Shown piece after piece: positions 26,003-34,418 of a DNA stretch of 64,000 bases (its first letter is position 1; the number at the start of each line of letters is the position of its first letter). The notes below the pieces were generated by a model, which searched no databases, was not told the origin of the DNA, and saw nothing but the letters and a program-made list of their open reading frames with translations. Both the position numbers and the translations under genes were made by a program. Source of the stretch: Mesorhizobium sp. WSM4904 (lineage in GTDB: Bacteria; Pseudomonadota; Alphaproteobacteria; Rhizobiales; Rhizobiaceae); assembly GCF_029674545.1 (NCBI RefSeq), contig NZ_CP121354.1, forward strand, positions 682,001 to 746,000, given 5' to 3'.

Positions 26003-26836
26003 ATGACGATCAGCGTTGCCGACTATGCCCGCGACTGCGCGGCGCAGGGCCTGCGCGGCGACTATTCGGTCTGCCGCGCCGATTTCACCGTTGCGCAGGA
26101 TTACAATTATTCGGCCGAGGAGCAGGCGGTGTGGCGCACGCTCTGCGACCGCCAGACGAAGCTGACGCAGAGGCTTGCGCACCGTTCCTATCTCGACGGC
26201 GTCGCGGCGCTTGGCCTGCTCGACAAAATTCCGGATTTCGACGCCGTCAGCGAGACGCTGCGCAAGCTGACCGGCTGGAAGATCGTGGCGGTGCCGGGCC
26301 TGATCCCCGCCGGCCCGTTTTTCGATCACCTGGCCAACCGGCGCTTCCCGGTCACCAACTGGCTGCGGACCCGCAAGGAACTGGACTACATCGTCGAGCC
26401 GGACATGTTCCACGACTTCTTCGGCCATGTGCCGATCCTGACCCAGCCGGTGTTCGCCGACTTCATGCAGATGTATGGCGAGAAGGCCGAGGATCTGATT
26501 GCGCTCGGCGGCGACGAGATGATCACACGGCTCTACTGGTACAGCGCCGAATACGGCCTCATCCAGGAACCGGGACAGCCGCTGAAGGCATTCGGCGCCG
26601 GGCTGATGTCGTCCTTCACCGAGCTGCAGTTCGCGGTCGAAAGCAAGGATGCCCACCACGTGCCGTTCGACCTCGAGACGGTGATGCGCACCGGCTACGA
26701 GATCGACAAGTTCCAGCGCGCCTATTTCGTGCTGCCGTCCTTCGATGCGCTGCGCGACGCCTTCGCCAGCGATGCGCTCGCCGATATCGTGACGCGCTTC
26801 AAGGGCCAGCCGGCGCTCGACCCGGCGACGGTTTAG
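26003..26836 (+). CDS. phhA: Phenylalanine-4-hydroxylase
   Basis: Iron- and tetrahydropterin-dependent monooxygenase that turns phenylalanine into tyrosine, the first step of phenylalanine breakdown. The 277-residue protein has the facial triad visible: H137 and H142 in EPDMFHDFFGHVPIL and E183 in YWYSAEYGLI. Length is close to that of other bacterial PhhA, which lack the eukaryotic regulatory domain. The ATG at 26003 follows GAGGAGGAAG. No pterin carbinolamine dehydratase (phhB) is adjacent. It is regulated presumably by the divergent Lrp protein. Confidence 0.97.
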   Translation: MTISVADYARDCAAQGLRGDYSVCRADFTVAQDYNYSAEEQAVWRTLCDRQTKLTQRLAHRSYLDGVAALGLLDKIPDFDAVSETLRKLTGWKIVAVPGLIPAGPFFDHLANRRFPVTNWLRTRKELDYIVEPDMFHDFFGHVPILTQPVFADFMQMYGEKAEDLIALGGDEMITRLYWYSAEYGLIQEPGQPLKAFGAGLMSSFTELQFAVESKDAHHVPFDLETVMRTGYEIDKFQRAYFVLPSFDALRDAFASDALADIVTRFKGQPALDPATV

Positions 26837-26914
26837 GCATCGAAACAAAGGCGCGGCGCCTGAAACCGCTCGGCGCGGCGCGCTTCAAGATCCGGCTTTC
26901 GCCCAGCCGGCCGT

Positions 26915-26954
26915 CAGAGCGGTTCGCCGCCGGCAAGGCGGCTGAACCGCTCTG
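26915..26954. terminator. Bidirectional terminator between phhA and marR
   Basis: CAGAGCGGTTC (26915-26925) pairs with GAACCGCTCTG (26944-26954), and the inner GCCGCC/GGCGGC extends the stem to 17 pairs with one bulged T. GGGTTT follows on the plus strand. The hairpin lies between the convergent ends of phhA and a MarR gene. Confidence 0.7.
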
Positions 26955-26991
26955 GGTTTATCCGGAAGGCGCTTCCTCAGTCGCTGCTTTC

Positions 26992-27483
26992 TCAGCCGGC
27001 AGCGACCGGCTCAGCCTTGAGCCTCGCCAGTTGCTCGCTCTGCAGGTCGAGCGCGGCGTTGATGAAGCGCAGCACGGCAGCCAGCTCGGCGTCGCTGAAG
27101 CTCGCCACCACCTTTTCGCCCTCCCGCGCTATGGCGCCATAATAGCGCTCCGACAGCTCTCTGGTCAGCTCGGTCGCCTCGATCACCACCTTGCGCCTGT
27201 CCTCCAGGCTGCGGGTTCGAGTGACAAGCCCGCGCGCCTCCAGCCGATCGATCAATGCGGTGACGGCCGCCGGCGTGAGTCCCGTTGCCGCGGCTACGGC
27301 GCCCGCCGACTGCGGGCCGCCATAGAGCAGGCCCAGGCAATGCCGCTCGGCCGCGATCAGCCCGAGCCGCGCGCCTACCGCCTCGTCATAGGCCTGCGTC
27401 GCGTCCTGCCAGCGCATGACGGCGAGGCTGACGGCCTTTGTCATTTCCGCGCGATTCGTGCTTGACGGGTTTGTTTCGACCAT
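26992..27483 (-). CDS. MarR-family transcriptional regulator
   Basis: A 163-residue winged-helix protein with GLIAAERHCLGLLYGGPQSA (helices leading to the HTH), AAATGLTPAAVTALIDRLEARG (recognition helix, about 63-84) and the wing LVTRTRSLEDRRKVVIEAT. It is divergent from a 55-residue membrane protein; the 95-base gap has the near-repeats CTAACTATTAA and CTAACATTAA, possible binding sites. The gene's target and ligand cannot be told from sequence. Confidence 0.92.
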   Translation of the reverse strand: MVETNPSSTNRAEMTKAVSLAVMRWQDATQAYDEAVGARLGLIAAERHCLGLLYGGPQSAGAVAAATGLTPAAVTALIDRLEARGLVTRTRSLEDRRKVVIEATELTRELSERYYGAIAREGEKVVASFSDAELAAVLRFINAALDLQSEQLARLKAEPVAAG

Positions 27484-27578
27484 CTAACTATTAATCTGTC
27501 TAACATTAAGACCATCGTATCAATATGCGACGTCACCCTTTGCAAGGCAAGGGCAAAGTCGCCAACAAGGAGTGAACA

Positions 27579-27746
27579 ATGAGCCTGATTCAACAGCGCA
27601 CCCCTCTCTCGAACGAGGAGGAATACAGATACGCCAAGCTGGCGATGGAATGGTACGGCTGGGGCTCGCCCATCGGGCTTGGCATCCTGCTGGTAGCACT
27701 TGCCGCCGCGGCCGTGCTGGTGCGCGTCGCCGTATACGGGCTATAG
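27579..27746 (+). CDS. Small single-pass membrane protein (55 aa)
   Basis: The ATG at 27579 has AAGGAG 7 bases upstream and opens a 55-residue frame: a charged N-terminal part (NEEEYRYAKLAMEWYGWG) followed by a hydrophobic helix (about 30-50) and the short end VAVYGL. I do not recognise the family. Its stop codon lies within CTATAG, which also supplies the stop codon of the convergent GMC oxidoreductase. The clear ribosome site, amphipathic-then-membrane layout and divergence from marR support it as a real gene. Confidence 0.7.
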   Translation: MSLIQQRTPLSNEEEYRYAKLAMEWYGWGSPIGLGILLVALAAAAVLVRVAVYGL

Positions 27747-29240
27747 CGAGCTCACAATCTCCCCGCCATGGCGGCGCCGGCCGCCGTTCGATGTCCCGGC
27801 GCCGCCCCTGATCACCTTGCCAAGGTGGTCGCCCAGCCGGCAGGCGAGCGCGGTGATGGTGGTCGTCGGGTTGCACTGTCCGGAGGTGCAGAACACCGAG
27901 GAGCCGCCGACATAGAGGTTGTCCATGCCATGGACCTTGCAGTTGGCGTCGACGACACTCTTCGAGACATCGGTGCCCATCCGGGTGCCGCCCATATGAT
28001 GGTTCCCCGCCGTCTCCTCATCCGTCGGGTAGTCGCCGCCATTGCCGATCCAGTCAGCGATGCGCACGCGGCCGAGATTCTTCTGCGCCAAGGTCGCGCC
28101 GAAAAGCCTCAGGCCTTCGAGCAGCGTGCGGCGCTCAAGCGGCGACTTCTTCCAGCGCAGTTCGATGCGCGGCACGCCGGCGTGGTCGACATCGGTCTTC
28201 GACAGCTCGATCCGGTTCGAGGCGAGCGGCGCCTGTTCCCAGGCAACGTAGAGCTGGGCGGCACAGCGCAGGCGCTGGCCGAGTTGATCGGACATCCACT
28301 CCGCCATATTGGGCGCGGTGCAGGCGAGATCGGCGATCAGCCGCTTGACGTGGGGATAAGGCGACTCGATCAGGCGGATGCCGAAATTCAGGATCTGCAG
28401 CCGCTCCATCGCGGCAAGCGTCGGCGAAAAGAAAGCTTCGTTCGAGGCGTCGACCTCGAACTCGTCGTAGTTGGCGAGGATGGCGTTGCCGCCCTGGAAG
28501 GTCGGATGCTCCATCCAGTAGCGGCCGAGCGCGGCGGCATTCGGCACGACGCCGCCATTCGAGCGCTGATTCGACCACAAAAGCAGCCTGGAGTTCTCCA
28601 GCCCGCCGGTGCAGATGATGAAGTAGTCCGCCGCGAAGGCGCCGGCGTCCTGGCCGTTCGACCACAATCTGACGCCGGTGACGCGCCTGCCGTCGCCGGC
28701 GAGCTCGGTTGCGTAGGTATTGAGCACGACGGCGATGTTCTTGCTCCGGTCGAGCTCGTCGGCGAATTTCTCGCCGAAGCGCACTGCCGGGCTCTTGATC
28801 AGCTGCACCCAGCGGATGTCGTCCGAAATCGGCACATCCGGCCGGAAATCGGGCAGTTCGAGAATGTCTTGGGCTTCCCGCAGATAGGGCTCGATATCGG
28901 TGCGGCCGATCGGCCAGCCGGTGTCCGGTGCCCAAGCCTTGGGCTCGAAATCCCGTTTGTCGAGCACACGGCACCAGCCGGCCCAATGGTTGGAAGAGCC
29001 GCCCATGAAGCGCAGACGGGTGATGTCGAGATCGAAATAGTAGTCGCCGACCGTGGTGCCGCGATAGAAATCCTGGGATTCATCGCCGAACTCGCGCGAG
29101 CCGGCCTCCAGGACGACCACCGGAATGCCGGCGGCGCCCAGTTTCCTGGCGATCGTGGTGCCGGCGGGGCCGGAGCCAAGGATGCAGGCCCTGGGCTTGA
29201 AGCCCGCCTGCTTATAGGCCTCGTAACTGTCGAAGATCAT
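27741..29240 (-). CDS. GMC-family FAD-dependent oxidoreductase
   Basis: A 499-residue flavoprotein that oxidises an alcohol or sugar. FAD binding is shown by GSGPAGTTIARKLGAAG (22-38) and EAGSREFGD; the C-terminal GMC_oxred_C part has NHHMGGTRMGTDVSKSVVD (catalytic His region) and VGGSSVFCTSGQCNPT with the active-site Asn. The gene overlaps by 4 bases an upstream short frame with a twin-arginine-type N-terminus, an arrangement known for periplasmic sugar dehydrogenases where a small Tat subunit co-exports the flavoprotein. The GMC protein itself has no signal peptide. Confidence 0.93.
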   Translation of the reverse strand: MIFDSYEAYKQAGFKPRACILGSGPAGTTIARKLGAAGIPVVVLEAGSREFGDESQDFYRGTTVGDYYFDLDITRLRFMGGSSNHWAGWCRVLDKRDFEPKAWAPDTGWPIGRTDIEPYLREAQDILELPDFRPDVPISDDIRWVQLIKSPAVRFGEKFADELDRSKNIAVVLNTYATELAGDGRRVTGVRLWSNGQDAGAFAADYFIICTGGLENSRLLLWSNQRSNGGVVPNAAALGRYWMEHPTFQGGNAILANYDEFEVDASNEAFFSPTLAAMERLQILNFGIRLIESPYPHVKRLIADLACTAPNMAEWMSDQLGQRLRCAAQLYVAWEQAPLASNRIELSKTDVDHAGVPRIELRWKKSPLERRTLLEGLRLFGATLAQKNLGRVRIADWIGNGGDYPTDEETAGNHHMGGTRMGTDVSKSVVDANCKVHGMDNLYVGGSSVFCTSGQCNPTTTITALACRLGDHLGKVIRGGAGTSNGGRRRHGGEIVSSL

Positions 29241-29407
29241 GCGAGGTCGCTCCGCCTCAGGATCCAGCCATTGATCTCTATGATTTCATCGCGGACGATC
29301 TCGTCAGGGCCGGCAGCAGGCTGGTTGCGGAACAGCGACAGCGCGGACAACGCGATCAGCGCCTGCACGATCGCGCGGCGCGACATCTTTCTCATGAAAT
29401 GGCTCAT
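29237..29407 (-). CDS. Short Tat-signal protein coupled to GMC oxidoreductase
   Basis: A 56-residue frame whose start is uncertain (ATGs at 29407, 29395, 29386). It contains KMSRRAIVQALIALSALSLF, a twin-arginine-like signal with hydrophobic core, then a short polar tail (DEIVRDEIIEINGWILRRSD). The stop overlaps the GMC start by 4 bases (ATGA). This resembles a minimal version of the Tat-signal small subunit seen with fructose/gluconate dehydrogenases, but the usual conserved body is missing. It may escort the GMC protein to the periplasm; inferred from context. Confidence 0.6.
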   Translation of the reverse strand: MSHFMRKMSRRAIVQALIALSALSLFRNQPAAGPDEIVRDEIIEINGWILRRSDLA

Positions 29408-29598
29408 GACACGTCTCTCGATGGGGCTCGATACACGCACGCCGTCCTCGGACGGCACACATGCCGCCGCAGAGGCTAATTTCGTGCCAGGTCCAGGTGA
29501 AAACCCGGTTACAACCACGTGATCGCGGCGGTTGAATCTGGAAAGGGTTAGGACTTCGCTAACGCCTCGTTGCTCCGCTCGGCGCGCGCGGAACCGCT

Positions 29599-30360
29599 TC
29601 ATGCGGCTTCCGAAATGTCGCGATCGAGAATGGACAGGTTGCGGCCGCGATGCTTGGCCTCGTAGAGCCTGCGGTCGGCGGCGCGCATCAGCTCCGACAC
29701 GGTGGCGCTCTCGCCGCAGGTGATGCCGCCGATCGAGACGGTCAACGGCACGGTCCGCTCATCGACGGGACGGAAGCGGATCAGCTCGACCTCGCGGCGG
29801 ATGCGCTCGGCCACGCGCCTCGCTTCCGGCTCGGTGGCGCCGACAAGGAAGGCGGCGAATTCCTCGCCGCCGATGCGGCCGAGCACATCGCCGCCGCGCA
29901 CGCCACGCTCGATGGCGCTGGCAATCAAAAGCAGCGCGTCGTCGCCGGTCAGGTGACCGTAATTGTCGTTGATGGTCTTGAAGTGATCGGCGTCGATGAT
30001 CAGCAGCGCGCCGCGATCGGCCTTGCGGCGGGAACCGTCGAGCGCGGCGAAGAAGGTCTCGCGGTTGAGCATGCCGGTCATGTCGTCGCGACTTGCCTTC
30101 TCGGACAGGCGCCTGTGGGCGGCGGCGAGCTGCGCATGCGCGCGGGCAAGCTCGCGATGCGCGTTCTTCAGACGGTCGCTTTGCCAGAAGGTGCCGGCGC
30201 TGGCGATCCAGGCGAGCATCAAAGGGCAGACCGTGGCCGTCAGCCAGACGGTGCGGCTGACCGGAAAGCCCATGGCCGGGACCACAACCAGCGTCAGCAA
30301 GAGCGAGACGGCGACCGAGGCGAAGGCGACGACTGCGGACTTCAAAATTATACGACTCAT
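29599..30360 (-). CDS. Diguanylate cyclase (GGDEF) with two membrane helices
   Basis: A 253-residue enzyme making c-di-GMP from two GTP. Two membrane segments (about 7-30 and 38-55) precede a short coiled coil and the GGDEF domain (about 88-250). The active signature GGEEF is at 164-168, and the inhibitory RxxD motif (R155-D158) lies at the canonical distance, so product feedback is expected, unlike the GGDEF-EAL protein at 23085. IDADHFKTINDNYGH is the substrate region. Start at 30360; longer in-frame starts fall in antisense coding sequence of the next gene. Confidence 0.94.
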   Translation of the reverse strand: MSRIILKSAVVAFASVAVSLLLTLVVVPAMGFPVSRTVWLTATVCPLMLAWIASAGTFWQSDRLKNAHRELARAHAQLAAAHRRLSEKASRDDMTGMLNRETFFAALDGSRRKADRGALLIIDADHFKTINDNYGHLTGDDALLLIASAIERGVRGGDVLGRIGGEEFAAFLVGATEPEARRVAERIRREVELIRFRPVDERTVPLTVSIGGITCGESATVSELMRAADRRLYEAKHRGRNLSILDRDISEAA

Positions 30361-30510
30361 CGCTGACTCCCCACGGAATGCCTCTGTGCCAGCAAGCGCT
30401 GAAGGCGACCTTTCCGGGACGGTTAAAATTTGAAGCGAGCCGCCATTTTCACGACGCAAGACGCGCGGAAGTTGTGGATAAAGTCCGCGCCAGCATGCCA
30501 TAAGGAAGGC

Positions 30511-31218
30511 ATGACAACGACACCCGACCCCTCGCGATTTGCCCATGTCACGGATTGGGTGTTCGACCTCGACAACACGCTCTACCCGCATCATTCGAAT
30601 CTGTTCGCGCAGATCGACGTGAAGATGACCGCTTATGTCGGCGAGCTGCTGACGCTGTCGCGCGAGGACGCGCGCAAGCTGCAGAAAGAGCTCTACCAGG
30701 AGTATGGCACGACGCTGAACGGGCTGATGGCGCGCCACGGCATCGACCCGGACGACTTCCTCGAGAAGGTGCACGACATCGACTATTCCTGGCTGGTGCC
30801 CGATCCGGTGCTGGGCGCCGCGATTCGCCAGCTTCCCGGCCGCAAATTCATCTTCACCAATGGCGACCGCCGGCATGCCGAGCGCGCCGCGCGCCAGCTC
30901 GGCGTATTGGACCATTTCGACGACATTTTCGACATCGTCGCGGCCGGCCTCAACCCCAAGCCGGCGCGCCAGACGTACGAACGGTTCGCGGCGCTGCATT
31001 CCGTCACCGGCCACAACGCGGTGATGTTCGAGGATCTGGCGCGCAACCTCTCGGTGCCGAAATCGCTCGGCATGACGACGGTGCTGGTCGTGCCGCGCAA
31101 TTTCGAGCCGACCTTCTCGGAGATCTGGGAGCGCGATCCGGCAAATGAGGACGACGTGGATTTCGTCACCGACGACCTCGCCGGCTTCCTGACGGCGATC
31201 GTCGACGTCACCGCCTGA
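30511..31218 (+). CDS. HAD-type pyrimidine 5'-nucleotidase
   Basis: A 235-residue haloacid-dehalogenase-fold phosphatase of the pyrimidine 5'-nucleotidase (SDT1/PPA-like) group, common in rhizobia. Motif I is WVFDLDNTLYP (17-26), with the two Asp; motif II is KFIFTNGDRRHAERAARQLG; motif III/IV is PKPARQTYERF and NAVMFEDLARNLSVPKSLGM. The ATG at 30511 is preferred for its AAGGAAGG ribosome site; a longer start at 30430 has none. It stands alone, divergent from the GGDEF gene. Confidence 0.92.
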   Translation: MTTTPDPSRFAHVTDWVFDLDNTLYPHHSNLFAQIDVKMTAYVGELLTLSREDARKLQKELYQEYGTTLNGLMARHGIDPDDFLEKVHDIDYSWLVPDPVLGAAIRQLPGRKFIFTNGDRRHAERAARQLGVLDHFDDIFDIVAAGLNPKPARQTYERFAALHSVTGHNAVMFEDLARNLSVPKSLGMTTVLVVPRNFEPTFSEIWERDPANEDDVDFVTDDLAGFLTAIVDVTA

Positions 31219-31255
31219 ACCAACCCCAGATTGCTGACGTATCGCATGCCTTGGA

Positions 31256-31485
31256 GATTGGCCTAAACGCCGACCGCTTCGTCATCCTGGGGCGGAGCAA
31301 GGAGCGAACCGACGCGGCGCAGACCCCAGGATCCCATGCCGTCACGTCAAGACGTTGCGACGGTGCAGAATTCTGCTTCGCTGCACCCTTCGCACGGGGT
31401 AGCGGCATGGATCCCAGGGTCTCCGCGACGGAGCTTCGCGCCTGCTTCGCCCTGGGATGACGACGTTGGGAGGCTTCAGCCAATT
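31256..31485. repeat. Intergenic palindromic element, family A, copy 2
   Basis: About 230 bases bounded by inverted ends GATTGGCC and AGCCAATTC. Inside are GTCATCCTGGGGCGGAGCAA, a CAGAATTCTG core, and the inverted CGCCCTGGGATGACG-type block. This is the only structure in the 31219-31571 gap. Confidence 0.7.
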
Positions 31486-31571
31486 CCAAACGTCTGCCAT
31501 GGCTCGAAGCGAACGATGAAACCTTACCCGCCGACAAGCTCTTCACGTTTCAAAATCCCTGCATCGAGGGC

Positions 31572-32042
31572 CTAGTCGAAGTCGGGGACCGTACCGGGCG
31601 GCAGCCCTGGTTGGCCGTTCAGGTTTTTCAGGAACCGGCACCAGTCGGGTACGGCCTGGCGCTTGCCGTTGCCGTTGCCGTCGGACGAGAACCCGTTGCC
31701 GAAGCCGCTGCCGCAATTGGCGTTGCCGTTGAAGCTGCCGGCACTTCCGTTGCCGTTGAAATTGCCTGCATTGCCATTGCCGTTGAAGCTGCCGCGATTG
31801 CCGTTGCCGTTGAAGTTTCCGGTGTTCCAGTTGCCGTTTGAGCCATCGGCGTTACCCAGGCCGGCAATCGCAACATCGCGGCGGCCGATGGGAAGATCGG
31901 CGATCCTGACCACCGTCGAGGCGTCGGCAACCACGATCGCGGCAAGCAGCGTGCAAACCGCGATGCCGTTCCCATCGAACAGCCTCGCGGTCGCCTGGCG
32001 AGTGCCGCGCCGGACCGAAGCGAGTGGCCCGAGCCTGGCCAT
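31572..32042 (-). CDS. Exported Asn/Gly-repeat protein 1
   Basis: A 156-residue protein translated from an ATG that overlaps the stop of the upstream gene (TGATG), so the two are coupled. A basic N-terminus (about 1-22) is followed by a hydrophobic stretch (GIAVCTLLAAIVVADAST) suitable as signal or anchor. From about 60 to 125 it consists of short degenerate repeats such as NGNWNTGNFNGNGNRGSF and NGNGNAGNFNGNGSAGSF. The C-terminus (VPDWCRFLKNLNGQPG) is not repetitive and is unique in this cluster. The NxG spacing resembles the pentapeptide-2 repeats of mycobacterial PPE-MPTR proteins; function unknown. Confidence 0.7.
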   Translation of the reverse strand: MARLGPLASVRRGTRQATARLFDGNGIAVCTLLAAIVVADASTVVRIADLPIGRRDVAIAGLGNADGSNGNWNTGNFNGNGNRGSFNGNGNAGNFNGNGSAGSFNGNANCGSGFGNGFSSDGNGNGKRQAVPDWCRFLKNLNGQPGLPPGTVPDFD

Positions 32043-32491
32043 CAGCGGTTTCCCCGGCCGTTGAAATTGCCGTTGAAGGCGCCGACGTTGCTGTTTCCGT
32101 TGAAAGAGCCGCCGTTGAAGTTGCCGTTGAAGGCGCCGACATTGGCGTTGCCGTCGTATTCGCCGGTGTTGCCGTTGCCGTTGAAGGCTCCGATATTGTG
32201 GTTTCCGCTGGTCGAGGAGGTGTTGTTGTTGCCGTTGAACGCGCCGACATTGCCGGTCCCGCTGTTGAAGGCGCCGATATTGCCGCTGCCGGTGTTGTTG
32301 TAGCCGGCATTGCCGCCCAGGCTGCCGAGCGGGTCCATGCTCCTGACATCTGAGCCGATGTAGTGGCCATACTGACCGGCGGTTTGCGCGATCCGGGATG
32401 TGCTGAAGGCCTGGCTGCCGGTCTCGGCGGCCTTCGCGGCGGTCGCGCTCAGAAGGCCAAGGCACAGTGCTGATATGACGCTCGGTTTCAT
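32042..32491 (-). CDS. Exported Asn/Gly-repeat protein 2
   Basis: A 149-residue protein with a good Sec signal (MKPSVISALCLGLLSATAAKA, cut after AKA at about 21). A polar region with GQYGHYIGSDVRSMDPLGSLGG follows, then 80 residues of repeats built on NVGAFNGNxN or NIGAFNGNGN. The signal-peptide start at 32491 fixes the frame; an open extension upstream carries no signal. Repeat strands of this type usually form a beta-helix or solenoid. It belongs to a three-gene minus-strand cluster. Confidence 0.75.
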   Translation of the reverse strand: MKPSVISALCLGLLSATAAKAAETGSQAFSTSRIAQTAGQYGHYIGSDVRSMDPLGSLGGNAGYNNTGSGNIGAFNSGTGNVGAFNGNNNTSSTSGNHNIGAFNGNGNTGEYDGNANVGAFNGNFNGGSFNGNSNVGAFNGNFNGRGNR

Positions 32492-32642
32492 GAGCGAATT
32501 CCTTCCATGGCTCTGCTTTTGAAAAAGGCTTCCTGCTTGAGAAAGGACTGGGACCGCCGGCGATAGCCTGGCGTGGGGGACGGGCGCGAGGCTCGGCGGT
32601 CCCAGAAGCGTCAGCGTCTTTCGATGCCGACGGTTTGCGACG

Positions 32643-33059
32643 CTACTGGTTGGCGTTGCCGTTGCCGTTGCCGTTGCCCATGCCCCAGTTGCCGTTACCG
32701 TTGGCATTGCCGTTGCCGAAGCCGAAGTTGCCGTTGCCGTTCAGGTTGCCGTTGCCGAGGCCGAAGTTACCGTTGCCGTTCCCGTTGCCGTTGGCGACGC
32801 CGGCATTGAGGTTTCCGTTGAAGTTGCCGTTGAAGGCGCCGAGGTTGGCATTGCCGTTTCCGTTGCCGTTGCCGATGCCGAAATTGCCGTTGCCGTTGAA
32901 GTTGCCGTTGAAGGCGCCGGTGTTGGCATTGCCGTTTCCGTTGCCGTTGCCGACCCCGACGTTGCCGTTGCCGTTGCCGTTGCCGCTACCGATCGACAGT
33001 GCGGATGCCGAAACTGTCAGAGCCGACAGGATAGCCGCGGCCAGGATGATGCTTTTCAT
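32643..33059 (-). CDS. Exported Asn/Gly-repeat protein 3
   Basis: A 138-residue protein with a signal peptide (MKSIILAAAILSALTVSASA) and a mature part made almost only of Gly and Asn, in units such as NGNGNFGIGNGNGNGNANLG and AFNGNFNGN. Unit length is about 11-12 residues. The DNA is a run of GTTGCC-like hexamers on the plus strand. It is first in the minus-strand cluster and starts 285 bases from the divergent histidine kinase. Low complexity makes family assignment unsafe; extracellular polymer or matrix protein is a guess. Confidence 0.75.
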   Translation of the reverse strand: MKSIILAAAILSALTVSASALSIGSGNGNGNGNVGVGNGNGNGNANTGAFNGNFNGNGNFGIGNGNGNGNANLGAFNGNFNGNLNAGVANGNGNGNGNFGLGNGNLNGNGNFGFGNGNANGNGNWGMGNGNGNGNANQ

Positions 33060-33344
33060 GACGTTCTCCTTGGTTGTGGTGTTGAAGATCTCGGCCGGCA
33101 CGAAGATGACCGAGACGACACAACAAGGATGCCGGCAGAAATGACGCCGAAACATTAGGGCTGATCGGCATGGGCTGTCGGTTTTTCAGCCGATGCCCTT
33201 GTCGGGAAAAGTCGAAGCCATCGGGAAAAAACTGACAAGCATAAAGGCATATGGCGGGTGTATATTGCTCGGATACTCATGCCTTTTCTCGCCGACCCGT
33301 GGACGGCTTGCGACCCACACGACGGCAAAAAGAAGAGAAGGTTG

Positions 33345-34034
33345 ATGCGGGCGGGTATCGCTACAGGCAAGGACGACAGGGCTCGGGACGACAAGGCCCG
33401 GCGCCGGAAATTGGCGCGGCACCTGGTTGCCGTGCAGGAGGAACAGCGCCTGCGCCTGTCGCGCGAGCTGCACGACGATCTCGGCCAGATGCTGGCAAGC
33501 GTGGCGCTGGAACTGCACAACGTACGCGCGGACTCCGCGGAACTCGATGCCCGCCTCGCGCGCGCGGCCCAGCTAATCGACCAGTTGAGCGCCAGGGTGC
33601 ACGATGCCGCCTGGAGCCTGCGGCCCGCTGATCTCGAACGCCTGGGGCTTCGCACCTCGATCGAGGATCTGGCCGGCATGCTGTGCGCTCAGCTCGGCAT
33701 CCCATGCGACGTCGATCTGGAAGCCCTGTCGAGGCCGCTCGAGCCCGAAATCGGCCTGACGCTCTATCGCATCGCGCAGGAGGCCCTCACCAACATCGGC
33801 AAGCACGCCAAGCCGAGCCGGGTCAGCGTGACGGCCCACATTCGGGGCAACAGGCTGCGGCTGGCCGTCGAGGACAATGGCCATGGTTTCGACGCCGATG
33901 TCGCACCCGGCTCTCAGCATTTGGGACTTGCCGGGATGAAAGAGCGCCTTGCCTTGATCGGGGGCGAGCTGACGGTCGAAACCGCCAAGGGCAAGGGGAC
34001 CGCAATCTATGCCGATGTGCTTTTGACCGGCTGA
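33345..34034 (+). CDS. Cytosolic NarX-type sensor histidine kinase (HisKA_3)
   Basis: A 229-residue kinase with no membrane or sensor domain. The phospho-acceptor His is H43 in SRELHDDLGQML (39-50), followed by a dimerisation helix and the HATPase domain: N box RIAQEALTNIGKHA (142-155), G1 box VEDNGHGF (175-182) and GLAGMKERLALIGGEL. The start is uncertain: ATG at 33345 has GAGAAGG just upstream, while GTG at 33258 or ATG at 33279 would add up to 29 residues. A NarL-type response regulator gene follows after 384 bases, and is the likely partner. Confidence 0.88.
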   Translation: MRAGIATGKDDRARDDKARRRKLARHLVAVQEEQRLRLSRELHDDLGQMLASVALELHNVRADSAELDARLARAAQLIDQLSARVHDAAWSLRPADLERLGLRTSIEDLAGMLCAQLGIPCDVDLEALSRPLEPEIGLTLYRIAQEALTNIGKHAKPSRVSVTAHIRGNRLRLAVEDNGHGFDADVAPGSQHLGLAGMKERLALIGGELTVETAKGKGTAIYADVLLTG

Positions 34035-34418
34035 CCCGGATAAACGGCTTAACGCCGGCACCCTCCTCCCCGCGACATCATCGGACAAGAATGCCGGTTC
34101 CGGCTCGGCGACCGGCTGACCGGTTCGGCGTTTGGACAGAAACCGGCCATCCGCTCTAACTATTTGTTTTTCGTGCCGTTCAGGACACCTCTTTCCGGTA
34201 ATTGCTCTAAGTGAAGCGTTCCACATCCGAAAGTGTCGGCCGAGGCTTACAATCCGACTCATGGGGTTAGGCGGGGGATGGCTTTACCCGTTGCGGCCGT
34301 TCAGGCCTGCTGAGACAGACGGGCGTCCCGCGCCAGGCGGGGCAGTTGCCTAGACCATCAAGGACAAAGAGGACCCCTCCACGCGGCGGGGCCTTTGACA
34401 GACTGATGGAGGTTAAAG
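34035..34418. other. Non-coding gap between kinase and response regulator
   Basis: No gene is seen in these 384 bases. A run of AT-richer sequence (about 34155-34175, TAACTATTTGTTTTT) lies among GC-rich sequence and could mark a promoter for the response regulator gene; no consensus was matched. Confidence 0.4.

Noticed and set aside
26131..27465. A 444-codon frame over phhA and the MarR gene
   Set aside because: It lies out of frame over phhA and antisense to marR, with no recognisable domain.
31663..33144. CRISPR-like or tandem DNA repeats of GTTGCC/GCCGTT
   Set aside because: There are no unique spacers of constant size; the repeats are explained by Gly-Asn codons in three minus-strand genes. 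Plus-strand Leu/Pro-rich frames here are shadows.
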